Below, piece after piece: positions 37,746 through 46,383 of a DNA stretch of 64,000 nt (positions are counted from its first letter, which is position 1; every line of letters starts with the position of its first letter). The stretch lies in assembly GCA_003725585.1 (NCBI GenBank), contig RJMB01000013.1, positions 62,001 through 126,000 on the forward strand. Direction: 5' to 3'. The position numbers and the translations under genes are program-made. Below the pieces are notes generated by a model. That model saw only the letters and a list, made by a program, of their open reading frames with translations, had not been told where the DNA came from and did not search any database. Source of the DNA: Halostreptopolyspora alba (GTDB taxonomy: Bacteria > Actinomycetota > Actinomycetes > Streptosporangiales > Streptosporangiaceae).

Positions 37746-37768
37746 CCGGATCGCCGACGCCGGCGACG
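37746..37768. repeat. 23-bp copy of the XPB gene 3' end
   Basis: CCGGATCGCCGACGCCGGCG followed by ACG at 37746-37768 is identical to 37362-37384 in the last codons of XPB (RIADAGD), and the similarity fades over the next ~20 bases. It abuts the upstream side of the DJ-1/PfpI remnant and marks a local duplication or rearrangement. Confidence 0.7.
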
Positions 37769-37952
37769 CCCCGGCCGGCGATGAGGTCCAGCCAGCAGCC
37801 CCGAGGCCAACGGTGCGCGTGGCACAGGCGCGAGATGGCGCGGCTGGTGTCCCGCCTCGCGCCCGGGTGTGCCCGTGGTTCACGCGTTGTGGCGGTGGTG
37901 CGCCGAAACTGGGAGGGTTCTCGATCGCTGACCTGGGTAGGTCACTCCCACG

Positions 37953-38774
37953 ATGACAGACGGCTCTTCCTCTCCCGAACCCGCTGGCTCCGGCCAGCCG
38001 CCACAGCTGGACACCACCGTGGCCCACTCCGCCCGGGTCTGGAACTACTGGATGGGTGGCAAGGACTACTTCGCGGTCGACCGCGAGGTGGGTGACCAGG
38101 TGTACGAGTCCTTCCCGGAGATCGTGGACCTCGCCCGCACCAGCCGGGAGTTCCTCGTCCGCGTCGTGACCTACCTGGCCCGTGACGCGGGCATACGCCA
38201 GTTCCTGGATATCGGCACCGGAATGCCCACCGTCAACAACACCCACGAGGTCGCCCAGTCGATCACGCCGGAATGCCGTGTGGTTTACGTGGACAACGAC
38301 CCTCTCGTGCTGGTGCACGCGCGCGCGCTACTCGTCGGCACCCCTGAGGGCGTCACCGACTACGTCGACGCCGACCTGCGCGACCCGGACACGATCCTGC
38401 GGCGGGCCGCCGGGACCCTGGACTTCGACCAGCCCATCGCGCTCATGCTCATGGGAATCCTGGGGCACATCCCCGACGACGAGGTACTGCCGATCGTGCG
38501 CCGGCTCACGGCCGCCCTTCCCTCCGGCAGCTACCTGTCGATCTACGACGGCACAAACACCAGCGACGCCTACAACGAGGCGATAAAGCGCGGAAACGAG
38601 CAGGGCTCGGTCCCCTACCACCTCCGTAGCCCCGACGACATCGCCGCCCGTTTCGAAGGGTTGGAACTGGTGGACCCCGGCGTGGTCCCGTGCCCCCTGT
38701 GGCGTCCCGACACCGTAGAGGTCGGCACGCGGCGCGGGCTGGACCAGTACGGCGGGGTGGCCCGCAAACCCTGA
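37953..38774 (+). CDS. SAM-dependent methyltransferase, SAV2177/Methyltransf_19 family
   Basis: A 273-residue member of a family greatly expanded in actinomycetes. Diagnostic are the N-terminal TTVAHSARVWNYWMGGKDYF with the Asn-Tyr-Trp-x-Gly-Gly-Lys signature, motif I FLDIGTGMPTVNNTHEVAQ, and VVYVDNDPLVLVHARALL. The Asp and loop PIALMLMGILGHIPD follow. The substrate is unknown; members are often located in specialised metabolism or regulatory loci. The ATG has a weak GGTAGG upstream. Confidence 0.88.
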   Translation: MTDGSSSPEPAGSGQPPQLDTTVAHSARVWNYWMGGKDYFAVDREVGDQVYESFPEIVDLARTSREFLVRVVTYLARDAGIRQFLDIGTGMPTVNNTHEVAQSITPECRVVYVDNDPLVLVHARALLVGTPEGVTDYVDADLRDPDTILRRAAGTLDFDQPIALMLMGILGHIPDDEVLPIVRRLTAALPSGSYLSIYDGTNTSDAYNEAIKRGNEQGSVPYHLRSPDDIAARFEGLELVDPGVVPCPLWRPDTVEVGTRRGLDQYGGVARKP

Positions 38775-38803
38775 ACCGGCCCCCGCGGACATTCGCCCGG
38801 TTC
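38773..38803. terminator. Weak hairpin between convergent genes
   Basis: GAACCGG (38773-38779) and CCGGTTC (38797-38803) pair around 17 bases between two convergent genes. The stem is only 7 bp, so this is a tentative bidirectional terminator. Confidence 0.35.
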
Positions 38804-38841
38804 GGCGAACGCCCCGGAGCCCGACTTTCTGGGGCTGGTGG

Positions 38842-39258
38842 CTAGGCCGCTTCCGGACTCCACTGACGGTGGGGGACCACGCGCAGCGCGATGGTCATGG
38901 CGGCGTCGAGATCGGCCACCGTGTAGTTGATCGCCGGCAGGCTACGCTCGTACTTGTCCAGGTATCCGGGGAACCGTGACGGCGGCACCGGGTCGGCGAC
39001 CCGTTCGGCGCGGCAGATCAGCACGGCGACGTCGTCGCTGCTGTGGTCAATGTCGAAGTGCAGCGTCGCCTTGGGATTGGCGGCGATGTGGGCCACCTTG
39101 GCGGCGCCGGGGTAGGTGTAGACGACGAAAGCCTCGCCGTCCCACACGAACCACACGGGCCGGGGCATCGGCTGATCCGAGGGTGACACGGTGGTGAGCC
39201 AGACGACCGGTTCGTCGCTGGCCTTCGCCTGAAGGTCCGGGCTGAGTTCGAGCGCCAT
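38842..39258 (-). CDS. PPOX-class flavin/F420-dependent enzyme
   Basis: A 138-residue split-barrel protein of the pyridoxamine-phosphate-oxidase-like superfamily. [20 protein letters not shown], then [20 protein letters not shown] and [17 protein letters not shown] match the small subgroup often predicted to use F420. The ATG at 39258 fits the family N-terminus; an ATG at 39294 would add 12 residues. It probably catalyses a redox step on a small molecule. Substrate and cofactor are not determined by the sequence. Confidence 0.8.
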   Translation of the reverse strand: MALELSPDLQAKASDEPVVWLTTVSPSDQPMPRPVWFVWDGEAFVVYTYPGAAKVAHIAANPKATLHFDIDHSSDDVAVLICRAERVADPVPPSRFPGYLDKYERSLPAINYTVADLDAAMTIALRVVPHRQWSPEAA

Positions 39259-39338
39259 CGTGCAATGGTCGCCCGTGGTGGCGTCGGTGTCCATTCGCCG
39301 TGCCACGGAACCACGCGTGTCGTCGGCGATCAGGGCGA

Positions 39339-39575
39339 TCAGACCGAGGGGAGCCCGCCCAGCACATAGGTGAACCCGGCGATCGCCCACCCGATGAGGG
39401 AGTAGATCAGGGTTTGCGCGCGCAGGCGGGTGTCGGCCCGGATCGCCGGGGTCGCGAACGCGGCGACCAGCAGGATCAGCGCGAGCATCGCGGGAATGGT
39501 GGACGCGATCGCGAAGAGGCCCATCTGGGCGACGCACTCGGCGTGGCCGGGGCTTTCCGCATCACCACAGAACAC
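39339..39575 (-). CDS. Small membrane protein
   Basis: A 78-residue protein with GTG 39575 preceded by GAGGAGAGACA. The N-terminus has two Cys ([16 protein letters not shown]), followed by two transmembrane helices (about 19-40 [19 protein letters not shown] and 53-72). It is upstream of the PPOX gene on the same strand, 80 bp apart, and divergent from the R2-like oxidase. Function unknown. Confidence 0.65.
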   Translation of the reverse strand: MFCGDAESPGHAECVAQMGLFAIASTIPAMLALILLVAAFATPAIRADTRLRAQTLIYSLIGWAIAGFTYVLGGLPSV

Positions 39576-39845
39576 TGTCTCTCCTCTCGGGAGCGCACCG
39601 GCACACCGACGGTTCCGGGACGGCTGGCCGCTCGGCCCCAGCCGCGCGGACACGAAGCGCCGCCGTACCGGGTCCCGTCCTGCCTGGGCGGGGACGCCAC
39701 GCCCCGACCGTACCGCCTCGCGGCCGGTGACCGCGCTTCACGCGCGCTCGTTCCCCCGGCCCGAAAAAGCCCCCCCACTCCTGCTTTACAGCCGAGTAAC
39801 AAGAGTCGAATGATGGGGGGAAGTGGACGACACGGAGGTGCCCCA

Positions 39846-40832
39846 TTGGCTGAGATCTCCACACACCCCCCGAGCAGCACCGAACAGAACCGTCAGGACT
39901 TCCATTCGCTCAGACCCGGTGGCCTGAACTGGGACTCCTTCCCGTTACGGCTCTTCAGCAAGGGACACGCCAAGTTCTGGGACCCCAACGACATCGACAT
40001 GACCCAGGACGCCGAGGACTGGAAACGGCTCAGCGATGAGGCGCGGGAGCGCATCATGCGGCTGTGCGCCCAGTTCGTCGCGGGTGAGGAGGCCGTCACC
40101 GAGGACATCCAACCCTTCATCCGCGCGATGGCCGCCGAGGGGCGACTCGCCGACGAGATGTACCTCACCCAGTTCGCGTTCGAGGAGGCCAAACACGTCC
40201 AGGTCTTCCGCAGGTGGCTGGACACCCTGGGAATCACCGAGGACCTGCACGCCCACGTGGACCACAACCCCGGATACCGCGCCCTGTTCTACGAGGAGCT
40301 TCCCGCCTCGCTGAAGGCCCTCGACAGCGACCCCAGCCCTCGCAACCAGGTACGCGCCTCGGTGACCTACAACCACGTCATCGAGGGATCGCTGGCCCTC
40401 ACCGGCTACTACGCCTGGAACCACATCTGCACCGCGCGCGGGATCTTCCCCGGCATGCGAGAGATCATCAAGCGCATCGGTGACGACGAGCGCCGCCACA
40501 TGGCGTGGGGCACCTTCACCTGCCGCCGCCACGTGGCCGCCGACGACTCCAACTGGGAGGTCATCTCCGAGCGCCTGAACGAGCTACTGCCACACGTCCG
40601 CGCCACCGTGGAGGCCGGCGAGGAGCCCATGAGCTCCGACGAGCAGCAGTACCAGCTGCCGCCCGGCGTACTCCTGGAGTACGCCCAGGACCGCGCGCTG
40701 CGCCGGCTCGGCGCCATCGAGACCGCGCGCGGCGCCCCACTCTCCCAAATCGACGTGGACGCCTCCCCCGAGGAGCTGGAAGAACGGTTCGGCGCCGAGG
40801 ACCGGGAGTCGATGGCCAAAGTCGGCCAGTGA
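39846..40832 (+). CDS. R2-like ligand-binding oxidase (Mn/Fe)
   Basis: A 328-residue ferritin-like protein related to ribonucleotide reductase R2 but of the ligand-binding oxidase group. The TTG at 39846 follows GGAGG by seven bases. All six expected metal ligands are present: Glu81, Glu114 and His117, Glu180, Glu215 and His218. The pair that forms the Val-Tyr cross-link in characterised members is also in place (Val84, three after the first Glu; Tyr175, five before Glu180). A fatty-acid-like ligand is expected. No ribonucleotide reductase alpha gene is adjacent, agreeing with a non-RNR role. Confidence 0.92.
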   Translation: MAEISTHPPSSTEQNRQDFHSLRPGGLNWDSFPLRLFSKGHAKFWDPNDIDMTQDAEDWKRLSDEARERIMRLCAQFVAGEEAVTEDIQPFIRAMAAEGRLADEMYLTQFAFEEAKHVQVFRRWLDTLGITEDLHAHVDHNPGYRALFYEELPASLKALDSDPSPRNQVRASVTYNHVIEGSLALTGYYAWNHICTARGIFPGMREIIKRIGDDERRHMAWGTFTCRRHVAADDSNWEVISERLNELLPHVRATVEAGEEPMSSDEQQYQLPPGVLLEYAQDRALRRLGAIETARGAPLSQIDVDASPEELEERFGAEDRESMAKVGQ

Positions 40833-40856
40833 CCCGAGAGCGGCGGGCCCGGCGCG

Positions 40857-40878
40857 TCCTGGCCACCCCCGGCCAGGA
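40857..40878 (+). terminator. Hairpin terminator after the R2-like oxidase
   Basis: TCCTGGCC (40857-40864) and GGCCAGGA (40871-40878) form a perfect 8-bp stem with loop ACCCCC, 25 bp after the stop codon. Confidence 0.75.
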
Positions 40879-41116
40879 GGCCCGCCCCCACGCGGTACCG
40901 GGTCGGCCGCGATGCCGCGGGCCACGACGAGAGCCTCGTGACCGTGGGAGTCGCGGACACGAGAGTCCCCCCGCCCCGCGTCCTCGTCGGCGACCGCACC
41001 CACCGGCCACCGCTCGACATCGAGCTACCCGAACCCGACACGGCGCACCTTTGGAGTGACAACGCTGTACCCAGCGGGTATGCGCCGACTGGGGGAATCT
41101 CGACACAGGAGGGCAC

Positions 41117-42139
41117 GTGCGTGACGGGGAGTGGCTCGCTGACACGGCGACGGAGATCCGCGGGGTACTGAAGGTGATGGTCGACGCGGGCTGGCTCCCG
41201 GGGGGCACGGCCGTGGTCGGAACCGACAACATGTGGGAGTTCGTCGCCGTCGGCGGGCTGGCCGACGAGTGCGGCGGCGCGCGTGCCGCGCCGGACGTCC
41301 ACTACGACGTCGCCAGCCTCACCAAAGTGCTGGCCACCTGGCCACTCGTGGGTCGTGCCGTGGCCGACGGCATCCTCGGCCTGGACACGCGCCTGGCGGA
41401 GTACTTCCCGGGCGGCCCGTACCCCGGAGGGGAGGTCACCCCCCGCCAGATCCTGACCCACACCTCACGGCTGAACCCGATCACCTGGTTGGAGTGCTAC
41501 ACCGGCACCGACACCGACCTCGCCGAGGCCATCCTCGCCGAGCCGCTGGAGGAGGCCGGATACCGCTACATCGACCGCGGGTTCATCCTCCTCGGCCTGC
41601 TCCTGGAACGTCTCCACGGAATGCCCCTGGACCAGCTGGCGGCCCAGCTGTGGGAGGAGGTCGGCATGTCCGCCACCACCTACGGGCCGCTGCCTCGCTC
41701 CTCCTCGGTCGCCCCCACCGAGCGCCGGCTCCCGGGGGCCGCGCCGACATGGGGGGTGGTCCACGACGAGGCCGCGGCGCTGATGGGCGGGGTCGCCGGG
41801 CACGCGGGCGTGTTCAGCACAGCGACCGACCTGGGCGTCTTCGCCCGGGAGATGCTACGCGCCAACAGCGGTGAGGGGCCGGCGGTCCTGGAGTCCTGGT
41901 ACCCACGGCAGAGCTGGACCCCCCGGGTCACCGTGGACGAGCACTGCTCCCGCGGATTGGCCTGGCTGGTCACCGACACGGGCCTCGTCTACCACAACGG
42001 TTACACCGGAACCAGCCTCGTCCTGGACCCCCCGACCGGGCGCTACGTGGGGGTGCTGACCAATGCCGTGCACCTGGGCCGCCGCAAGACCGGGCTGGAC
42101 GATCTGCGCTCGGCGGTGCTGGCGGCGTTCAGGGACTAG
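41117..42139 (+). CDS. Serine hydrolase of the beta-lactamase/penicillin-binding fold
   Basis: A 340-residue class C-type hydrolase. The nucleophile motif is SLTK in HYDVASLTKVLATWPL (about 56-71); YRYIDRGFILLG supplies the Tyr of the second motif, with Asp where Asn is usual, and VYHNGYTGTSLVLD takes the place of the KTG motif. No signal peptide is seen, so it is probably cytoplasmic. GTG 41117 follows AGGAGG. Substrate unknown (esterase, peptidase or lactamase-like). Confidence 0.87.
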   Translation: MRDGEWLADTATEIRGVLKVMVDAGWLPGGTAVVGTDNMWEFVAVGGLADECGGARAAPDVHYDVASLTKVLATWPLVGRAVADGILGLDTRLAEYFPGGPYPGGEVTPRQILTHTSRLNPITWLECYTGTDTDLAEAILAEPLEEAGYRYIDRGFILLGLLLERLHGMPLDQLAAQLWEEVGMSATTYGPLPRSSSVAPTERRLPGAAPTWGVVHDEAAALMGGVAGHAGVFSTATDLGVFAREMLRANSGEGPAVLESWYPRQSWTPRVTVDEHCSRGLAWLVTDTGLVYHNGYTGTSLVLDPPTGRYVGVLTNAVHLGRRKTGLDDLRSAVLAAFRD

Positions 42140-42147
42140 CGCTATTC

Positions 42148-42275
42148 GGGCTCGCTCCCGCTCGCCCGGGCCCGGGTTCCCAGACAGCCGGGAACCTCCG
42201 GATTCTACGGTGTGGCCACTCATCCCTCGCTCCCCCACCCACGAACCCTCCACAACCCCGCGGCCGCACCCGGGC
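42148..42275. repeat. Dispersed repeat family, locus C (inverted, degenerate)
   Basis: Read on the minus strand this matches the 132-bp unit at 14971-15274. Shared landmarks on the plus strand are GGGAACCTCCGG, CGGTGTGGCCACTCATCCCT and GAACCCTCCACAACCCCGCG, with scattered substitutions. Like locus A it lies between convergent genes. Confidence 0.65.
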
Positions 42276-42303
42276 CAGGACCACTCAGTCCGAAAGGCGG
42301 GCC

Positions 42304-43128
42304 CTAGCCCTCCGAGGCCAGCGCGGCCCGGAGCTCGGCGAGCAGGTCGGCGACTCCGTCGGGGCCGTCGACGACGAGGTCGGCACGCTCCGCCAGTGCG
42401 GCGACCTCGGTGGAACCACTGCACACGGTCAGCCCCGCGACCCCCCGGCCCCGGAGGTCGCCCACGGCGTCGAACGCCGCGAGATCCCCGAGGTCGTCCC
42501 CCGCGTAGAGCACGGTCGAGCCACCGCGTTCGGCGACGAAGCGCCCGAGCGCGGTGCCCTTGTCCATACCCGGCGGGCGCAGCTCCACGACCATGCGGCC
42601 GGGCTCGACCACGAGCCCGTGGCTCTCGGCCAGCGCCGCCAGCGGCGACCGCAGCAGCTCCAGGGCGGAGTCGGGGTCCGCGGTGCGGCGCGTGTGGACC
42701 GCGAGGGCGTGCCCCTTGTCCTCGATCCAGGTGCCTTCGGGCGCCCCGAACCGTTCGAGGAGGTGCGGGAGCTCCTCGCGCACATCCCGCACCCCGGCGG
42801 GGGGCTCCGGCGTCGTGTGCCGCCCGTTCTCCCACCGGTCGAGCCCGTAGTGACCGAGGACCACGATGCCGTCGACCCCGTCGAGCCCGCCGTAGGACAC
42901 CGCGACGTCGGCCGGGCGACCGGTGACGATGACCACCGCCCCGACACGCCGGGCCAGCGCCACCAGCTCGGGGACGACGCGCGGGTGCGCGCGGGCGTCA
43001 CGGGGGTCGGGCACGATCGGTGCCAGCGTCCCGTCGAAGTCGAACGCGAGCACGGCCTCGAACGGCGCGCTGAGCAGCCGGCGCAGTGCGGTCGCGCCGG
43101 CGTCGGTCCGGGGGTGGGGCAGAGTCAT
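42304..43128 (-). CDS. otsB: Trehalose-6-phosphate phosphatase
   Basis: Dephosphorylates trehalose 6-phosphate to trehalose, the second step of the OtsAB pathway. The 274-residue HAD protein has the nucleophile motif AVLAFDFDGTLAPIVPD (Asp30, Asp32), VIVTGRPAD, and the metal-binding YAGDDLGDLAAFD near residues 213-225. The cap contains IEDKGHALAVHTRR and MVVELRPPGMDKG, typical of OtsB. otsA is on the same strand 3.3 kb upstream, separated by DUF3263, two divergent genes and grpB-like. Confidence 0.94.
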   Translation of the reverse strand: MTLPHPRTDAGATALRRLLSAPFEAVLAFDFDGTLAPIVPDPRDARAHPRVVPELVALARRVGAVVIVTGRPADVAVSYGGLDGVDGIVVLGHYGLDRWENGRHTTPEPPAGVRDVREELPHLLERFGAPEGTWIEDKGHALAVHTRRTADPDSALELLRSPLAALAESHGLVVEPGRMVVELRPPGMDKGTALGRFVAERGGSTVLYAGDDLGDLAAFDAVGDLRGRGVAGLTVCSGSTEVAALAERADLVVDGPDGVADLLAELRAALASEG

Positions 43129-43195
43129 GATGGGCCGCGGTGGGGGCGTGCTCCCTCGGTGGTACGGGCTGCCGTGGCGGGTTCCTACGGCGCTG

Positions 43196-43519
43196 TCACA
43201 GGTTGATCCCCAGCATACGGGCGTTGCGCCTACGGCGGCGGTTCGCGCGCAGCCGACGGAGCCGCTTCACGGTCATCGGGTCGAAGGCGAGCGCTTCCGG
43301 GCGGTCAACGAGGCCGTTGAGCAGCTGGTAATAACGAGTTGGCGAGAACCCGAACTCTTGACGTATGGCCTGCTCCTTGGAGCCCTCGAACTTCCACCAC
43401 TGGCGTTCGAACGCGAGAATGCGCTGGTCGCGGTCTGCCAGGTCGGTTTCGCCGGTGGTCGCCCCCGAATCGGCCGACGCGTCCGACGGTTCGCGATCAT
43501 TTGGGCCGGCATCTGACAT
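43196..43519 (-). CDS. DUF3263 protein, small HTH-like
   Basis: A 107-residue protein. ATG 43519 follows GAGGAGG. The conserved domain starts at LADRDQRILAFERQWWKFEG and includes KEQAIRQEFGFSPTRYYQLL and NGLVDRPEALAFDPMTVKRL, whose helices resemble a sigma-region-4-like HTH. The basic C-terminus RRLRANRRRRRNARM probably touches nucleic acid. It is a conserved actinobacterial gene of unknown role, upstream of otsB on the same strand. Confidence 0.87.
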   Translation of the reverse strand: MSDAGPNDREPSDASADSGATTGETDLADRDQRILAFERQWWKFEGSKEQAIRQEFGFSPTRYYQLLNGLVDRPEALAFDPMTVKRLRRLRANRRRRRNARMLGINL

Positions 43520-43592
43520 TGGGCGCCTCCTCATCCGGATCAGCGCGACTTATGGTAGCGACTCACAACCTTCGCTGAGGAGATGATCCCTG

Positions 43593-44432
43593 TTGCGTGA
43601 CCCCGCGGGTTACAGTTACCTGTCCTTCCTCACGGACTACGGGCGCGAGGACGGCTTCGTGGCCATCTGTCACGGCCAGATGCTCGAACGGGCGCCCGCC
43701 GCGCGGATCATCGACATCACGCACGACGTGGGACCGGGGGACCTACGGCGCGGCGCGACCGTGCTCGCCGAGACGCTCCCCGAACTTCCCCCGGGGGTGC
43801 ACGTCGCTGTCGTCGACCCCGGCGTGGGTACCGAACGGCGCGGAATCGTCGCCCACGCGGGCGGACACGTCCTCGTCGGCCCCGACAACGGCCTGCTGGT
43901 GTGGGCGGCCGAGGCCCTCGGCGGGATCGGCGAGTGCCACGAGATCGCCAACCCGGGGCTGTGGCGCCACCCGATCTCACGCACCTTCCACGGCCGGGAC
44001 ATCTTCGCCCCGGTGGGCGCGTGGCTCGCCGCAGGCCTGGACCCCGCGGAAGTGGGACCCGAGATCGCGTCGTCGACACTGGTCAGGCTGGAGGAGCCGC
44101 GGCGCGCTGTGTCAGGGCGCATCGCCGGGGGCGAGGTGCGCGCGATCGACCGGTTCGGCAACTGTCAGCTCTCCCTGCTGCGCGAGGACCTCACGGGCCT
44201 CGGGGACACGCCTCCCGACTCGCTACGGGTCCATCTGCCCGCCGGCCGGTGGACGGTACCGTTCGGCACCACCTTCGCGGAGGTCGATCCGGGGGCACCG
44301 GTGCTCCTGGTGGACTCCGCGGGCTACGTGGCGCTCGCCGAGAACGGCGGGAACGCCGCGCGGCGCTTCGGGCTCGGTGTCGGTGACGCCGTCGACATCG
44401 AACCCGGTGACGACGCCCCCGCGGGCGACTGA
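43593..44432 (+). CDS. SAM hydroxide adenosyltransferase (DUF62)
   Basis: A 279-residue enzyme of the chlorinase/fluorinase fold that uses hydroxide to split SAM into adenosine and methionine. TTG 43593 is the apparent start. Motifs: YLSFLTDYGREDGFVAICHG, IIDITHDVGPGDLRRG, VVDPGVGTERRGI, GPDNGLLVWAAE and the C-terminal IDRFGNCQLSLL. It appears to lack the extra loop that marks the fluorinase. Physiological role unknown. It is followed 118 bp later by the subtilase-like gene. Confidence 0.9.
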   Translation: MRDPAGYSYLSFLTDYGREDGFVAICHGQMLERAPAARIIDITHDVGPGDLRRGATVLAETLPELPPGVHVAVVDPGVGTERRGIVAHAGGHVLVGPDNGLLVWAAEALGGIGECHEIANPGLWRHPISRTFHGRDIFAPVGAWLAAGLDPAEVGPEIASSTLVRLEEPRRAVSGRIAGGEVRAIDRFGNCQLSLLREDLTGLGDTPPDSLRVHLPAGRWTVPFGTTFAEVDPGAPVLLVDSAGYVALAENGGNAARRFGLGVGDAVDIEPGDDAPAGD

Positions 44433-44550
44433 GCGTCGCGATGCCTCCAGTCACCGGGAGCGGACGCGTCCGTGGCACAATGATCGGCGCCCGCGTGGCT
44501 GGTCAGCCCGCGTTCGAGGCCCGCCGACAGCGATGGAGGAGACCACCGCC

Positions 44551-45726
44551 ATGCGCACGAGCACGACCGGACTGTTCGCAGCCGGAGTCTGCGGGGCACT
44601 CACGGTTCATCTCACGGCGGTCCCACCGGCCACCGCGGACAGTGAGCACGATCTTCGCCACGACCAGCCGGGCCTGGAGACCGTCGGCGCCGCCGAGACC
44701 TGGGATCTCAATCGGGGCGGCGGCATCACGGTCGCGGTGCTGGACACCGGGGTCGACGACTCCCACCCCGACCTCAGGGGCCGGGTTACCCTCGGTGACG
44801 ACCTCACCGGCCAGGACCTCGAGCCGGGCGACGACGGTTACGGCGAGCGCGGCACCGGAGTGGCCGGCATCATCGCCGCCAGCGGGCACGGGCAGGAACA
44901 CTCCGGTGGTGTTCTGGGAGTCGCCCCGGACGCCGAGATCCTGTCGATCCGCGTCACGCGGGACGAGGACGCCAGCGCCGGGGGCGAGGTCTCCGATGAG
45001 GCGTTGCGGCGCGGGATCAACCACGCGGCCTCCGAGGGGGCCCAGGTGATCGCGCTGCCCGCCAGCGGCGGCGAGGACATCGGCGACGGTGAGCGCGAGG
45101 CGGTGCGACACGCCGTCCGTACCGGAGCGCTGGTCGTCGCACCGGCCGGTTCCGCTCTCGCCGGCCAGGAGAACGTACTCGGGGTCGGCGCGGTCGACGG
45201 GGACCTCCGCCCCGTGGACGGCGGCGACGGCGAGCACGTCGCGCTGCGCGCGCCCGGCACCGACATCGCCACGATCGCCCCGGACAATGGGTACACCCGC
45301 CTCAGCGGGAGCGCGGCCGCGGCCGGGTTCGTCGCCGGGGCGGCCGCGCTGATTCGCGCAGAGCACCCCCAACTCCTCCCCGGCCAGGTATCCGACGCGC
45401 TCGTCAACGACTCCGAAGTGCTGCGCGTTCCCGACGCCGTGGAGGAGGCGGGGACGATCGCCGAGGACATCCCCCTCTACGACGAGGACCTCGTCCCCGA
45501 GGACGAGGACCCGCTGGTACCGGTGTGGGGCTGGTGGGCCGGCGGTGCGCTACTGCTGGTTCTCCTCGTCGCGCTCGCTGTGTGGCTGGGTCGCTCGCGG
45601 TCCGACCCGTACGGGGTCCGCGAGGCCGCCGGTGAGGATCCGGGACATCCGGCCGAATCCGGCCAGGGAAGGGCCACCCGGCGCCGGCGCGGCCGGCGGC
45701 GCGCTCATCGGGCCACGAGCGAGTGA
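44551..45726 (+). CDS. Mycosin/subtilisin-fold membrane protein lacking catalytic His and Ser
   Basis: A 391-residue exported protein: signal peptide (about 1-29), subtilase domain (about 45-315) and a C-terminal membrane anchor WGWWAGGALLLVLLVALAVW followed by a basic cytoplasmic tail, the mycosin layout. Catalytic Asp65 is retained in VAVLDTGVDDSHPDL, but the His of H-G-T-x-V-A-G is Arg100 (ERGTGVAGIIAA) and the Ser of G-T-S-x-A is Ala255 (LSGSAAAAGFVAGAAAL). It should be proteolytically dead while keeping the fold, so a binding or scaffold role is likely. Start ATG follows GGAGGAG. No type VII secretion genes are in view. Confidence 0.87.
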   Translation: MRTSTTGLFAAGVCGALTVHLTAVPPATADSEHDLRHDQPGLETVGAAETWDLNRGGGITVAVLDTGVDDSHPDLRGRVTLGDDLTGQDLEPGDDGYGERGTGVAGIIAASGHGQEHSGGVLGVAPDAEILSIRVTRDEDASAGGEVSDEALRRGINHAASEGAQVIALPASGGEDIGDGEREAVRHAVRTGALVVAPAGSALAGQENVLGVGAVDGDLRPVDGGDGEHVALRAPGTDIATIAPDNGYTRLSGSAAAAGFVAGAAALIRAEHPQLLPGQVSDALVNDSEVLRVPDAVEEAGTIAEDIPLYDEDLVPEDEDPLVPVWGWWAGGALLLVLLVALAVWLGRSRSDPYGVREAAGEDPGHPAESGQGRATRRRRGRRRAHRATSE

Positions 45727-45793
45727 CAGGCTCCCGCGCGGCCGGGACCGGCAGGCTTGACGCCCGCATCCGAGCGGAACAAGCTGTGGTGTC

Positions 45794-46369
45794 ATGGTCC
45801 CCACCGACGGCCCCACCCCGCTACCCTCACGCGGTGCGACCAGCACCGACACCACCGCCCACGAGCTGCTCGCCGACGGCCGGATCCAACTGGTCGAGTA
45901 CGACCCCAAATGGCCCTACCTGTTCCAGCGCGAGGCCGACCGCGTTCGCGAGGCCCTCGGCACGAGGGCGCTGCGGCTCGAACACGTCGGTTCCACGGCG
46001 GTGCCGGGGATGGTGGCCAACCCGTGCGTGGACATGGTCCTCGTCGTGCCCGACTCCGCCGACGAGAGCGACTACCTGCCCGCGCTGGAGAAGGTGGGTT
46101 ACACGCTCGTCGCCCGCGAGCCCGAACGGCACGAGCGCCGGCTGCTCAGCGGCCCGGACGTCAACGTGAACGTGCACGTCTTCAGCGACGGATGCGACGA
46201 GGTCGAACGCATGCTGCGGTTCCGCGACCGGCTGCGCGCCGACAGCGACGACCACGCCCACTACGTGCGCACCAAGCGGGAGCTCGCGGCGCTGGGGTGG
46301 TCGCGGGTGCGGGACTACGCCGACGCCAAGTCCGAGGTGGTCGCGGAGATCCTCACGCGAGCGGGCTGA
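45794..46369 (+). CDS. GrpB family protein (UPF0157 nucleotidyltransferase-like)
   Basis: A 191-residue cytoplasmic protein with the GrpB signature: VEYDPKWPYLFQREADRVRE, RLEHVGSTAVPGMVANPCVD (the GS-x10-D nucleotidyltransferase-like motif), NVNVHVFSDGCDEVERML and YVRTKRELAAL. The first 25 residues from ATG 45794 are poorly conserved, and a later start is possible. The biochemical role is not established. It converges with otsA 14 bp away. Confidence 0.87.
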   Translation: MVPTDGPTPLPSRGATSTDTTAHELLADGRIQLVEYDPKWPYLFQREADRVREALGTRALRLEHVGSTAVPGMVANPCVDMVLVVPDSADESDYLPALEKVGYTLVAREPERHERRLLSGPDVNVNVHVFSDGCDEVERMLRFRDRLRADSDDHAHYVRTKRELAALGWSRVRDYADAKSEVVAEILTRAG

Positions 46370-46383
46370 CCCTCGCGACCTCG

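Noticed and set aside
40889..41116. Possible small protein between the R2-like oxidase and the serine hydrolase (GTG at 40938)
   Set aside because: It overlaps the next gene's start out of frame and has no RBS or conserved motif; the stretch more likely holds the promoter.
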